Positions 14,235 through 23,346 of a stretch of 37,097 nt of DNA are shown here, piece by piece. How positions within the stretch are numbered: position 1 is the first letter of the stretch; each line of letters starts with the position of its first letter. Location: positions 1 to 37,097 of the forward strand of contig CAJTJV010000029.1 in the NCBI GenBank assembly GCA_910576775.1, in the 5' to 3' direction. This stretch comes from an uncultured Muribaculaceae bacterium. Its GTDB lineage: Bacteria; Bacteroidota; Bacteroidia; Bacteroidales; Muribaculaceae. Under the pieces are notes generated by a model. The model was not told where the DNA came from. It saw nothing but the letters and a program-made list of their open reading frames with translations, and did not search any database. Made by a program: the position numbers and the translations under genes.

Positions 14235-17200
14235 TTAGAATGAAATTGACAGACCCAGAGTCCAGGTGCGCATGAAAGGATAGCCTGTACCGGCTCCGCG
14301 GTCGTTGGATGTGGAGAAATCGGCGTCACCAAGGCCGGTGCCTTCAGGGTCGATAGTTTTGCAATGTTTGAAGAAAGGCGAAAGCGTGAAGAGGTTTTCT
14401 GCCTGAACATATACACGCAGATCACTCATGTTGAGAGCACGACCGATTTTACGGTTGAAACTATAATCAATCTGTAGATTTTTCAGACGTACGTATGCCA
14501 GATTCTGAAGATAGCGGTCGTTGACTGTCGTAAGTTCGTAGTTTCCGTTATTCGACACATAGCCGCGAACACGTGGCCAGTAAGCATTGGGATTATCTTC
14601 CGACCATACATTGTCTGCTCTGTGTTCAAGAAGATCGAAGCCGTAAGGACGTCCGTATTTGCCCCAGAAGAAACTTGTCTCTGACGAGGGGTACCAGTGC
14701 TTGCGGCCGACGCCCTGGAAGAAAGCGCTGATGCCTATACCGTTCCAGTTGGCACTCAGTGTCAGACCAAACTGGTATCTTGGCATGCTGTTTCCTATAA
14801 TACGGCGGTCCCCGGGATTATCTACCGTATTGGCTCCGGTGTTTACGAGTCCGTCATTGTCAAGATCCGCATACATGAGGTCGCCGGGCAGATACTGGTT
14901 GGATTTCTGCGATACCTTGGCTACAGATGCCTGGTTCACCTTGCCGTTGGGTGCATAGGTGCCGTCTCTCTTGGGGCCGCGAGGCTGCGAATAGTCATAG
15001 TCTCCGACTTTAGTACCTGTGGTACGGGCTTTCACCTGATCTTCGTGTTCGTATAAACCTTCGATATGGTAACCCCATATTTCACCGACCCGAGCTCCCT
15101 CGTAATATGTCATCGAGAGGCTTTTGGTTTCATTATTGAATTTGGTAATTGTGGAATAATAATCCCACACCATGCCTTTTACGCTGTAGTTGAACGGTTT
15201 GCCTGCAAGGTTAAATGAGTCGCGCCACGAGAGAGATAATTCCCATCCGTTGGTACGCATATCGGCATAATTGCCTTTTGGGGCTCCTGCTCCAAGCACG
15301 GCGGGCAAAGTCGGTCCTGTGGTATACATGTCGGTAGTTTTTCTGATGTAATAATCACCTTGGAACGATAGCCGGTCGTTTAGTACTCCAAAATCAAGGC
15401 CGATGTTGTATGTTGTGGTGCGCTCCCATGTGAGACCCGATGGAACAAGACCGGGAACATATGCGTAGGTTTGCTTTTTTCCGTCGATCAGTACACTGGT
15501 TGTCGAAGGATTTACCAGTGACATAAAGCTATATGGTGCTGCGTTTCCGTTGCCGAGCGATCCTACCGAAAGTCTGAGCTTGCCATTGTTGAGCCAGCCT
15601 CTGGCCGATTCAAGGAAATTTTCCTCAGAAAAACGCCATGCGAGAGAACCCGACGGGAAAAAGCCCCATTGTGAATTGGTCGGGAATTTTGAAGAACCGT
15701 CATAGCGGCCGCTGAATTCAGCCAGATATCTTCTCTTGAAGGTGTAATCGGCACGGAATAATACTCCGGCATATGCCCACTCGTTGCCACCTTCACCAAT
15801 ACTGGCGGTTAGCATATCGCCGTCCATCAGGTTGAATGATGTATATTTGTCGGACAGATTGCCACGGCGATACATACGATGCCATCCATATTTGCTGTGT
15901 TCGATATTGAAGCCGGCCAGAATATTGAGATAATGGTCGTCGTTATTGAACTTGGGTATATAATTGGCTGTCGCATTGGCCGAATAATACTCTGTATTGT
16001 AGTTGTATCGATCGAATTTCGAGAAAGAACCGCGTGTACCGGTAAGTCCGGGGCCGGTTGAGAATTGCATCTGGGTATTACGCGATTCGTTGGTCTGTGC
16101 TTTGTGCCACCATGAGAAATCACCTTTGATGAAAAGCTGGTCTTTGATGGCTTCCCATGTTAAGGCCGTCTGATTGCGGATATAAGTAATGCGTTTTTTC
16201 TGCCAGGATGTATCTTCTATGAAGCCGGCATATCCGGAATAGACTGCAAACTCTGTCCATGTTCCGTCCGGATTCTTAGCCTGCTGCATGGGATAGCCCT
16301 GGTGCATCAGCATGCGAAGAGGGTGCTGATCATCATATAGAACCATGGGTTCTTTAAAATCATTGATGGTCAGGCTGGTGATGTTTTCAAGTTTAACCTG
16401 CGGACTAATCTGCAATTCACCTCTCGCTCGGGTACTGTAGTTCTTGAAATACTGATCTCCGACCTTGTAAATACCATTGTCGTAGGAATAACGTCCCGAA
16501 ACATAGTAACGGCACTTGTCGTTGCCTCCGGAAACGCTTAGTGAATGCTCGGTTGCGATACTGCTTTTTTTGTAGAATTCATTAAACCAGTTGTTGCTTC
16601 CGTAATATTCATATTTTTTCCCATCGGGGCTCAAGCCGACCGGCGACTGTGTAGGATCGTTCACCCAGGCTTCAAGGCGATCCCGGTAACCATTGTTGAT
16701 CGGGAATACATTGTTGATGCCTTTTGGGTCTTGTTCTTCTTTTGCTACGTAGGCGTTTACGAAATTATCGAACCATTGCAGACCGTTGGTCTCCACGTGG
16801 TCCTCCCATTTGTAGAGACGTTCGTTTATGGATACCCGGCCGTTATAGTTCACCTTTGTTTTGCCGGCCATGCCTTTTTTGGTAGTTATAAGTATAACGC
16901 CGAAAGCGCCTCGCGCACCATATATGGCTGCAGATGAAGCATCTTTAAGCACCGAAACGCTCTCCACATCGTTAGGACTGACAGAACTTATGTCACTCTC
17001 TACTCCGTCGATAAGGACGAGAGGGCTTCCGCCGCTGCCAATGGAGCCTGTACCTCTGATATTGATGGAAGACCCACGGGAAGGCTTGCCGTCACCTAAT
17101 GTCACGTTAAGGCCCGGTATCTGTCCTTGAAGCGCACGGGCAACATTATTGTGGCCACGCTCGCCGATGAGTTTGGAATCAATCTGGTCGACAGCTCCTA

Positions 17201-17843
17201 CAAGATTAGCTTTCTTGACAGTACCGTAACCGATTACCACAACCTGATCAAGAGCTTCATCGGCACTTTTCATTTCAATATCATAGGTCGACTTGTCGGA
17301 AACCTTGAGTTTGACAGGGTACATACCGACCATCGATACTGTGAGTGTCTGGCCGGGATGTGCCTGAATTGTGAAATTGCCATCTATGTCAGCCACCGCA
17401 AGGGTGCGTTCTCCATCAACCGTAACAGAAGCTCCGGTAAGGGGTTCTCCGTTTTCATCGGTGATTTTTCCCGTTATTTTTTTTGACGGTGCGGCATTCC
17501 TGGTGGACCCTGAAACTCTGTTGTCTTTGCGGACAATGACAATGGATTTTGGCGATACGATTGTAAAGGTGAGATTCCGGTCTTTTAAGACTCGCCTGAG
17601 AACATCAGGGACAGCGGCATCCTTGACTTTCAGAGTGATATCCGCTTTTTTGTCGAGTATGGAATTCTGATACGAGAATCTGTAGGGAGTTTGTTCTTCG
17701 ATTCTCTGAAATACAGTTTCCATTGTGGCATTCCTGACATCAAGTGTGACTGTAGGCTCGGATTGCGCTCTCGACCACAAACTGCCAAACAGCATAATCA
17801 CCAGAATGATAATGCTTTTTTGAAATGGACGATAGTTGTTCAT
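14235..17843 (-). CDS. SusC/RagA family TonB-dependent transporter with STN domain
   Basis: A 1202-residue outer-membrane receptor. The order is: signal peptide (1-26), STN domain (about 30-110, VTLDVRNATMETVFQRIEEQ), carboxypeptidase-regulatory-like domain (about 122-200, KITGKITDENGEPLTGASV), plug domain (VVVIGYGTVKKANLVGAV; VLIDGVESDI; VSVLKDASSAAIYGARGA), then a beta-barrel ending in an aromatic-rich strand (TWTLGLSISF). It imports oligosaccharide using TonB energy together with the adjacent SusD. The STN domain is what lets such receptors signal to a FecR anti-sigma factor, and a sigma/FecR pair lies directly upstream. Confidence 0.96.
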   Translation of the reverse strand: MNNYRPFQKSIIILVIMLFGSLWSRAQSEPTVTLDVRNATMETVFQRIEEQTPYRFSYQNSILDKKADITLKVKDAAVPDVLRRVLKDRNLTFTIVSPKSIVIVRKDNRVSGSTRNAAPSKKITGKITDENGEPLTGASVTVDGERTLAVADIDGNFTIQAHPGQTLTVSMVGMYPVKLKVSDKSTYDIEMKSADEALDQVVVIGYGTVKKANLVGAVDQIDSKLIGERGHNNVARALQGQIPGLNVTLGDGKPSRGSSINIRGTGSIGSGGSPLVLIDGVESDISSVSPNDVESVSVLKDASSAAIYGARGAFGVILITTKKGMAGKTKVNYNGRVSINERLYKWEDHVETNGLQWFDNFVNAYVAKEEQDPKGINNVFPINNGYRDRLEAWVNDPTQSPVGLSPDGKKYEYYGSNNWFNEFYKKSSIATEHSLSVSGGNDKCRYYVSGRYSYDNGIYKVGDQYFKNYSTRARGELQISPQVKLENITSLTINDFKEPMVLYDDQHPLRMLMHQGYPMQQAKNPDGTWTEFAVYSGYAGFIEDTSWQKKRITYIRNQTALTWEAIKDQLFIKGDFSWWHKAQTNESRNTQMQFSTGPGLTGTRGSFSKFDRYNYNTEYYSANATANYIPKFNNDDHYLNILAGFNIEHSKYGWHRMYRRGNLSDKYTSFNLMDGDMLTASIGEGGNEWAYAGVLFRADYTFKRRYLAEFSGRYDGSSKFPTNSQWGFFPSGSLAWRFSEENFLESARGWLNNGKLRLSVGSLGNGNAAPYSFMSLVNPSTTSVLIDGKKQTYAYVPGLVPSGLTWERTTTYNIGLDFGVLNDRLSFQGDYYIRKTTDMYTTGPTLPAVLGAGAPKGNYADMRTNGWELSLSWRDSFNLAGKPFNYSVKGMVWDYYSTITKFNNETKSLSMTYYEGARVGEIWGYHIEGLYEHEDQVKARTTGTKVGDYDYSQPRGPKRDGTYAPNGKVNQASVAKVSQKSNQYLPGDLMYADLDNDGLVNTGANTVDNPGDRRIIGNSMPRYQFGLTLSANWNGIGISAFFQGVGRKHWYPSSETSFFWGKYGRPYGFDLLEHRADNVWSEDNPNAYWPRVRGYVSNNGNYELTTVNDRYLQNLAYVRLKNLQIDYSFNRKIGRALNMSDLRVYVQAENLFTLSPFFKHCKTIDPEGTGLGDADFSTSNDRGAGTGYPFMRTWTLGLSISF

Positions 17844-17946
17844 AAATATTAGATTGGTTTAATAAGGTGTTTATGCCCCTTAAGACCCAATCAGGTTGCT
17901 ATCGTACCAAAAAAAGTTTATGTTTTAAAACATATTTTAATTCTGT

Positions 17947-18888
17947 TCATTTCGTGGACCTGACTTTCCGTGTGGAATTGCTCATATCGAATTTATATAC
18001 CTCACTCAATATCGACAGCGTCTCGCTAAGGTTGTCATCGGGAAGCGTGCCTGTGAAAGAACTGTTTATGCCGGATTTTGCATCGGCAGAGAGTGTCACC
18101 TCATAATTATGCTCCAATATTCTCATTAGAGAATCGGGAGAAATATTGATGTACGTCTTTTCATGACGAAGCCATCCTGTGGCCAGATGGCAGCCTCTTT
18201 CATCAACTATAAATGTATTGCTGTCTGCATCGTAGTGCGCTACATTTCCGGGATTTAGAATTATATGCTCGCCATGTGTGCTAAGCTCGACCTTGCCTTC
18301 CTCAAGAGCAATCTCGACATTGGATTCGTAGGGAAAATTCCTGACATTGAACGATGTGCCCAGAACCCGTACGCTGATATCATCCAGAGATATGACAAAT
18401 GGTCGCACGGTATCTTTAGCTACATTGAAATATGCTTCCCCGACAAGTGATACCGAACGTATCGAATCTTTCGTAAATCCAGGGTTATACGACAGACGTG
18501 TGTCTGAATTAAGAACAACATCAGTTCCATCGGGGAGAATAACTGTAGCCCGTTCATTTTCGGCTGTAATCACACTCAAATACTGCTCTTCGTTCAAATC
18601 CGGCTTTAATGGAACAAGAAGCATTGCGACAATTCCTATTACAAGTAAAGGTGTGAGCACTGCGGCGACCTTTCCCCATATAAGCCACCGCGATGCACTA
18701 TGAACATGCTCTTTTTCATATATGTCGATAAAGGCATCGATCCGTTTCTTTATTCTGTCAATATCATCTCGCTGGCTTTCATCATCTTCATGAACAAATC
18801 TATGCCATGAATACAAAAGTTTTTTTTCCAATTCCTGTTCTGAATCCGAAAACGTATTGCCAAGATATGTGTTTTTATGTCTATCCAT
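17947..18888 (-). CDS. FecR family anti-sigma factor
   Basis: A 313-residue inner-membrane protein. It has a cytoplasmic N-terminal region (about 80 residues), one transmembrane segment (about 84-103, VAAVLTPLLVIGIVAMLLV), and a periplasmic FecR domain (ATVILPDGTDVVLNSDTRLSY, then GEAYFNVAKD, VRVLGTSFNVRNF and VALEEGKVEL-like ALEEGKVEL). A C-terminal STN-interacting-like region (DSLMRILEHNYEV) follows. FecR proteins hold the paired ECF sigma factor until the SusC receptor binds its ligand. I start at the ATG at 18888; the longer frame begins with TTG. Only 19 bases separate it from the sigma gene, so they form one unit. Confidence 0.9.
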   Translation of the reverse strand: MDRHKNTYLGNTFSDSEQELEKKLLYSWHRFVHEDDESQRDDIDRIKKRIDAFIDIYEKEHVHSASRWLIWGKVAAVLTPLLVIGIVAMLLVPLKPDLNEEQYLSVITAENERATVILPDGTDVVLNSDTRLSYNPGFTKDSIRSVSLVGEAYFNVAKDTVRPFVISLDDISVRVLGTSFNVRNFPYESNVEIALEEGKVELSTHGEHIILNPGNVAHYDADSNTFIVDERGCHLATGWLRHEKTYINISPDSLMRILEHNYEVTLSADAKSGINSSFTGTLPDDNLSETLSILSEVYKFDMSNSTRKVRSTK

Positions 18889-18907
18889 TGTAATTATCTT
18901 TGTTATA

Positions 18908-19510
18908 TTATAATGTGTAAGCAAAGCTATAGAATTGTATTATAAGGAAAATATGTTTGCCAAGATTCAGTCGGACATTTCGTAATCCTAAGGAAAGAGC
19001 ATTCTTTACAGTTTGAACCGACAGACCCAGCTTGTCGGCTATTTCCTGATGACATTTGTTCTCGAACCGCGACATTCTCACTACTTCGCGCTGAGTAGGA
19101 TTCAGTCTTTCGATATAACCGTTCACAAGCGATTCCAATTCTGTATATTCCTGTTCGGAAATATCTTCACTGGCCAGATTGCCGGCTTCTGAGAATGCAC
19201 CGAATTTTATTTTCGCTTTCCATGATTTTATCAACGCATTGCGTGCCATCGCAAACAGAAGACTTTTTAGAGAGTCGGTATTTCGTATGCGGTTGCGGTT
19301 TAGCCACAGTTTTATGAAAACATCCTGTACAATATCCTCGGCTTCAGCTTTATCCCTGCAAAATTCGATAGAGAAAGCATATAGCCGCCCGGCATATGTA
19401 TAATAGATTCTATTGAATGACGCTCTGTCGCCATTCATCAGATTTTCAATCAGGATGCATTCCTGTTCCACTTGCTCTTTCATGGGTAATAGACAAGATT
19501 CATTTGACAT
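18908..19510 (-). CDS. ECF-type RNA polymerase sigma factor
   Basis: A 200-residue sigma-70 family ECF factor. Region 2 (FNRIYYTYAGRLYAFSIEF, then DKAEAEDIVQDVFIKLW) binds core polymerase and the -10 element. Region 4 (LNPTQREVVRMSRFENKCHQEIADKLGLSVQTVKNAL) is the -35 helix-turn-helix. It probably drives transcription of the SusC operon when released by the adjacent FecR protein. The frame extends upstream to a TTG at 19552, but a promoter -7 box lies at 19550-19557, so the ATG at 19510 is the credible start; an ATG at 19483 is also possible. Confidence 0.9.
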   Translation of the reverse strand: MSNESCLLPMKEQVEQECILIENLMNGDRASFNRIYYTYAGRLYAFSIEFCRDKAEAEDIVQDVFIKLWLNRNRIRNTDSLKSLLFAMARNALIKSWKAKIKFGAFSEAGNLASEDISEQEYTELESLVNGYIERLNPTQREVVRMSRFENKCHQEIADKLGLSVQTVKNALSLGLRNVRLNLGKHIFLIIQFYSFAYTL

Positions 19511-19549
19511 TTGATTTATCGTATGATAAGAAATGTCATATTCGTCTGG

Positions 19550-19581
19550 CAAATTTAGGTATTACTAATCGATTGCGCAAT
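19550..19581 (-). promoter_or_regulatory. Promoter of the sigma/FecR pair
   Basis: Read on the minus strand: ATTG (19578-19581), 20 bases, then TAAATTTG (19550-19557), a full -7 match. Transcription should start near 19543, which excludes a translation start at 19552 and supports 19510. Confidence 0.55.
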
Positions 19582-19764
19582 AGTGAGAGTTTTTTTATCC
19601 GTAATGCACATTGGGTCTACCGGGCATTGTGCAAAGTATACAGTCTGAAATAATTCAATTATATGAAACCGCATTGATTTCACGGATTGCTTTGAATTTT
19701 ATAGCGCGTTTCGGGTGTTTCTTCCATATCTTTTCGCTAATTTCGCATAAAATTTGATAGAAAC

Positions 19765-21099
19765 ATGAAGCTTCATATACTTTTTCTTTCCGCGGCGCTA
19801 TCGTTGGTGGTGAATGTCTCTCGCGGAGCTGTAAACCTCGGCATTGACGGTGAGGATGCTACGTCCGTCGGTATTTATATCAAAGAGTTGTCAACAGGCA
19901 GAGTTATCGCCGAAAAGAATCCTTCAATAGCGCTTACCCCCGCATCTGTTATGAAGGCAGTCACAACGGCGACCACTCTGTCGTTATGTGGTACGGATAC
20001 GGTATTTTCCACACCGGTAGGGCTGACAGGTAATATTGCCGGCGGCGTATGCTCGGGGAATCTACTTGTCCGTTCTTCATCCGACCCTACTGTAGAAAGC
20101 GATTATTTCAAGTCAAATAAAGGATTGTGCGACAGTATAGTAGTTATGCTCAAACGAATGGGTATTAATCGGATTGACGGTAAAGTTATAGTATCTCAAC
20201 GATTGAGGGATGCCGGTCCTAATATGCAGTGGGAGTGCGAGGATATTGCCTGGCCTTATGGCGCCGGTCTTTTCGGTTTCAATTACCGCGATAATATTGT
20301 AATGGTAGCGCCTGCTACAGGTGAAGTTACGCCTAAGGCTCCGGGGCTTGAGGTTTGTGTTGAAAAATCCTCTGAAAATGATATTGTTCGAGGTGTAAAC
20401 AGCAATAGACTTATGGTATATACCAAAGATCCAGACGACCGCAAGTGGAAGATAAATGTAACTGTTCCCGACCCGTCCGCTGTGTTTGTGGAACAAATGA
20501 CGCAGACTCTGCGAAATGCAGGAATTGAAATCGGGGGGCGGGATGTGTCTTCCGATAATGGTTTTCACCTTATATATACGCATCGGTCTCCTTGTTTCGG
20601 CGATATCATGCGTAGTCTTATGGTGCGCTCCGACAATATGTTTGCTGAAGGCATGCTCCGTGCGATTGCCCCTGATTCTTCCCGCAAAGCTGCCATCAGG
20701 CGGGAAAAATCCCTGTGGAATAAGCGAGGACTTAGAACGGAGAATACGACTATAAATGACGGTAGTGGTTTAGCCCGTTCAAACAGACTGTCACCGATAT
20801 TCCTTGGAGAGGTTCTCGAATGGATGGCAAAATCACCTCTTTCAGCTGAATATGTGTCTTATTTTCCGCGGGCCGGTAAAGATGGTACCATGCGAGGTTT
20901 TCTTGCCAAATCGCCGCTTAAAGGCCGGATAGCTCTCAAAACCGGCAGTGTGGGAGGGGTGCAGTGCTATGCAGGATATAAGATTGATACAAAAGGGACC
21001 CCCACGCATGTAATTGTTATAATGGTAAATGGATTTTTTTGTCCGCGTTCAGATGTAAGAAAAGCGTCAGAACAGCTTCTTACGGACTTGTTTAATTGA
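19765..21099 (+). CDS. dacB: D-alanyl-D-alanine carboxypeptidase/endopeptidase (PBP4, S13 family)
   Basis: A 444-residue periplasmic penicillin-binding protein of the DacB/PBP4 type. It has a signal peptide (residues 1-21). The catalytic triad motifs are SVMK (Ser61, Lys64), SDN in VRSDNMFAE, and KTG in LKTGSVGG, with NDGSGLARSNRLSP typical of the family. The enzyme trims peptidoglycan stem peptides and cleaves cross-links. It is the first gene of a rightward cluster and is followed 6 bases later by a conserved unknown gene. A TAATTTCG sequence at 19738-19745 may be its -7 element. Confidence 0.93.
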   Translation: MKLHILFLSAALSLVVNVSRGAVNLGIDGEDATSVGIYIKELSTGRVIAEKNPSIALTPASVMKAVTTATTLSLCGTDTVFSTPVGLTGNIAGGVCSGNLLVRSSSDPTVESDYFKSNKGLCDSIVVMLKRMGINRIDGKVIVSQRLRDAGPNMQWECEDIAWPYGAGLFGFNYRDNIVMVAPATGEVTPKAPGLEVCVEKSSENDIVRGVNSNRLMVYTKDPDDRKWKINVTVPDPSAVFVEQMTQTLRNAGIEIGGRDVSSDNGFHLIYTHRSPCFGDIMRSLMVRSDNMFAEGMLRAIAPDSSRKAAIRREKSLWNKRGLRTENTTINDGSGLARSNRLSPIFLGEVLEWMAKSPLSAEYVSYFPRAGKDGTMRGFLAKSPLKGRIALKTGSVGGVQCYAGYKIDTKGTPTHVIVIMVNGFFCPRSDVRKASEQLLTDLFN

Positions 21100-21105
21100 T
21101 ATGTT

Positions 21106-21654
21106 ATGACAGACTTAGAACACCTGATAAATATGAATGTGGAGATTGAAGGTCTCCTGAGAGTCCTTGAGAATCGAGACAGTGTGTCGGCTCGCAGTAT
21201 ATTGTCGGACAAAATCAAGGCATACAATGCCTTGATTGAGGCATATCTTTCTGTTTCGGCAGAGGCTGATTCTGAAATAGTTGAATTTGTCGCCGATAGT
21301 ATCCCGGTTGAAATGGATAATAAGGTAGTCGTCATGGAAGAGAAAAAAGAGGAACCTGAGCCGGCTCCGGAACGTGATACTGTTGAAGATACGGTCGTTC
21401 CAGTGCAGCCCGTGCAGTATAATGTTAATCTTGCAAAAGCTTTCACTCTCAATGATCGCTTCCGTTTTAAACGGGAACTTTTCGGGGGTAATGATGATGA
21501 TTTTACCGATACCATACAGCTGCTTTCCGAAATGGAGACTTACAATGAAGCCGAGGACTACCTTCTTACCGATATGATGTGGGACAGCGATAGTGAGTCA
21601 GTAAAAGATTTTCTGTCAATTTTAGCCGGCAATATGCCTGATGGTACAAGGTAA
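21106..21654 (+). CDS. Conserved hypothetical protein (182 aa), acidic
   Basis: The N-terminal third is helical (residues ~1-50), followed by an acidic, proline-rich linker (EEKKEEPEPAPERD). The C-terminal domain (NLAKAFTLNDRFRFKRELFGGND, then LLSEMETYNEAEDYLL) is of a type I associate with uncharacterised Bacteroidales proteins. It has no signal peptide or membrane segment. It starts 6 bases after dacB and its last 14 bases overlap the start of rsmI, so translation is probably coupled. Function is unknown. Confidence 0.75.
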   Translation: MTDLEHLINMNVEIEGLLRVLENRDSVSARSILSDKIKAYNALIEAYLSVSAEADSEIVEFVADSIPVEMDNKVVVMEEKKEEPEPAPERDTVEDTVVPVQPVQYNVNLAKAFTLNDRFRFKRELFGGNDDDFTDTIQLLSEMETYNEAEDYLLTDMMWDSDSESVKDFLSILAGNMPDGTR

Positions 21655-22390
21655 GCTTTATATAGTTCCTACTCCGGTAGGGAATCTCGACGATATGTCG
21701 CCGAGGGCTATTGCAACTTTGCGTGCTGTTTCGTTGATACTTGCGGAGGATACACGCACCTCGGCAGTGCTTATGCGGCGATTTGGAATCGATACACCTA
21801 TGGCGAGTCATCATAAATTCAATGAACATAACGACCTCAGTCCGATTCTCGACCGAATTGCTTCAGGCGAAAGCATTGCCCTTGTCTCCGATGCGGGAAC
21901 CCCGGGTATTTCCGATCCCGGATTTATGCTGTCGCGTGAATGTCGCCGACGTGGAATCCCTGTAGAGACTCTTCCGGGACCGACCGCTTTCGTGCCTGCG
22001 CTTGTTAACTCCGGGCTGCCGTGCGACCGTTTTTTTTTCGAAGGCTTTCTTCCTCCTAAAAAGGGTAGGGCGACAAGGTTGCAGTTCCTGGCGGATCTTC
22101 CTGTGACATTTATAATATATGAATCACCGCTTCGTACGGTAAAAACCCTTTCAGAGCTTGCCGCAGTCTGTGGCGAAGACAGGCCCGCAGCCGTATGTCG
22201 TGAGATTTCCAAGATGCACGACACTACAATGCGCGATAATTTGGGCGGTTTGCGAGATTATTATAAACTGAACCAGCCCAAAGGTGAGATTGTTATTGTG
22301 GTAGGTACTCGGGAAAGATCCGAATCGTCCCAGCGTATCCACAAAAACAAATATAAAAACGACGAATGCGCCGAAAACACGTTTAACTAA
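21641..22390 (+). CDS. rsmI: 16S rRNA (cytidine(1402)-2'-O)-methyltransferase
   Basis: A 249-residue SAM-dependent methyltransferase of the tetrapyrrole-methylase fold. Family motifs are YIVPTPVGNLDDMSPRA, LAEDTRTSAVLMRRFGI, SDAGTPGISDPG and LPGPTAFVPALVNSGLP. It methylates the ribose 2'-OH of C1402 in 16S rRNA, helping decoding fidelity. Length is slightly shorter than the E. coli enzyme (286 aa). The start overlaps the preceding gene by 14 bases. Confidence 0.93.
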   Translation: MVQGKLYIVPTPVGNLDDMSPRAIATLRAVSLILAEDTRTSAVLMRRFGIDTPMASHHKFNEHNDLSPILDRIASGESIALVSDAGTPGISDPGFMLSRECRRRGIPVETLPGPTAFVPALVNSGLPCDRFFFEGFLPPKKGRATRLQFLADLPVTFIIYESPLRTVKTLSELAAVCGEDRPAAVCREISKMHDTTMRDNLGGLRDYYKLNQPKGEIVIVVGTRERSESSQRIHKNKYKNDECAENTFN

Positions 22391-22403
22391 CAACCTACGA
22401 AAA

Positions 22404-23273
22404 ATGAAAAAGATTGTCATTCTTTGTCTCTCTGCAGCCTTGTTGGCTACTACTGCTTGTAGCAATAAGGAGAAAGACGAACAGCTACGTCAGGCTCAGG
22501 CCGTTGCCGAAGCTTCGCGAGAGGAACTTGCCGATGCTGTTGCCGACCGTGATCAGCTTCTCGGTCTTGTGAATGAAATTACCTCCGGCATGGGACAGAT
22601 TAAGCAACTCGAAAATATACTGACAGTTCAGGGTGCCGGTGAGACACAAGGACAAAAAGAGCAGATTATAGCAGACATCGCTGCAATTCAGAAAACGCTT
22701 CAGGATCGCCGCGAGCGTCTCGAGCAGCTTGAGAAGAAACTCAAGGATTCCAATCTCAGTAGCTCTAAATTACAACAGACTATTGCAAGTCTCAACGCCC
22801 AGATTGATTCCCAGACTGCTGAGATTAACGCTCTTCGCTCCAATCTCGATGCTGCCAAGACCCGTATTGGCGAGCTTGATACCCAGGTTGATTCTTTGGC
22901 TACGACAGTCAATACTGTAACCGCTCAACGAGATTCCACCGAATTCCAGAACGAAAAACTCGCCAATGAACTCAATACATGCTATTATGCTATCGGTAAC
23001 AAAAGCGAGCTGAAAGATAACAAAATCATTGAGACCGGCTTCCTTCGCAAAACCAAGCTGTTGGAAGGTGAGTTTGACTATAATTTCTTTACTAAAGCCG
23101 ATAAGCGAACACTAACAACTATCGATCTTAATTCTGATAAGGCGGAAGTGCTTACTAATCAGCCGAAGGATTCATATACAATACTTGATATGGACGGCCA
23201 TAAGGTACTTCAGATTACAAATCCGGCACGTTTCTGGTCTCTTTCCAACTATCTTGTAGTGAAAATAGACTGA
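22404..23273 (+). CDS. Coiled-coil lipoprotein, hypothetical
   Basis: A 289-residue protein beginning MKKIVILCLSAALLATTAC with a lipoprotein signal (Cys19). Residues ~25-195 have dense heptad-like Leu/Ile spacing rich in Gln, Glu and Lys (QLENILTVQ, then RERLEQLEKKLKDSN, ALRSNLDAAKTRIGELD), so a long coiled coil is expected. The C-terminal ~80 residues form a compact beta-rich domain (FLRKTKLLEGEFDYNFFTK). Likely anchored in an envelope membrane and facing the periplasm. It follows rsmI by 13 bases and ends at a strong terminator. No function is recognised. Confidence 0.8.
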   Translation: MKKIVILCLSAALLATTACSNKEKDEQLRQAQAVAEASREELADAVADRDQLLGLVNEITSGMGQIKQLENILTVQGAGETQGQKEQIIADIAAIQKTLQDRRERLEQLEKKLKDSNLSSSKLQQTIASLNAQIDSQTAEINALRSNLDAAKTRIGELDTQVDSLATTVNTVTAQRDSTEFQNEKLANELNTCYYAIGNKSELKDNKIIETGFLRKTKLLEGEFDYNFFTKADKRTLTTIDLNSDKAEVLTNQPKDSYTILDMDGHKVLQITNPARFWSLSNYLVVKID

Positions 23274-23288
23274 AATTTTTAGTATCAG

Positions 23289-23328
23289 AAAAACAGCCTC
23301 GGAAACCGAAATTTCCGAGGCTGTTTTT
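23289..23328. terminator. Bidirectional intrinsic terminator
   Basis: AAAAACAGCCTCGGAAA (23289-23305) pairs with TTTCCGAGGCTGTTTTT (23312-23328) around a 6-base loop. With A-tracts on one side and T-tracts on the other, it can stop both the rightward lipoprotein transcript and the leftward DUF1015 transcript, whose genes converge here. Confidence 0.85.
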
Positions 23329-23346
23329 GATATGCAATATATAATT

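Noticed and set aside
12422..14425. Longer SusD frame starting within susC
   Set aside because: The upstream codons overlap susC, and a textbook lipoprotein signal starts at 14221.
18908..19552. Sigma-factor frame starting with TTG at 19552
   Set aside because: The TTG lies in the -7 promoter element, upstream of the likely transcription start; the ATG at 19510 fits better.
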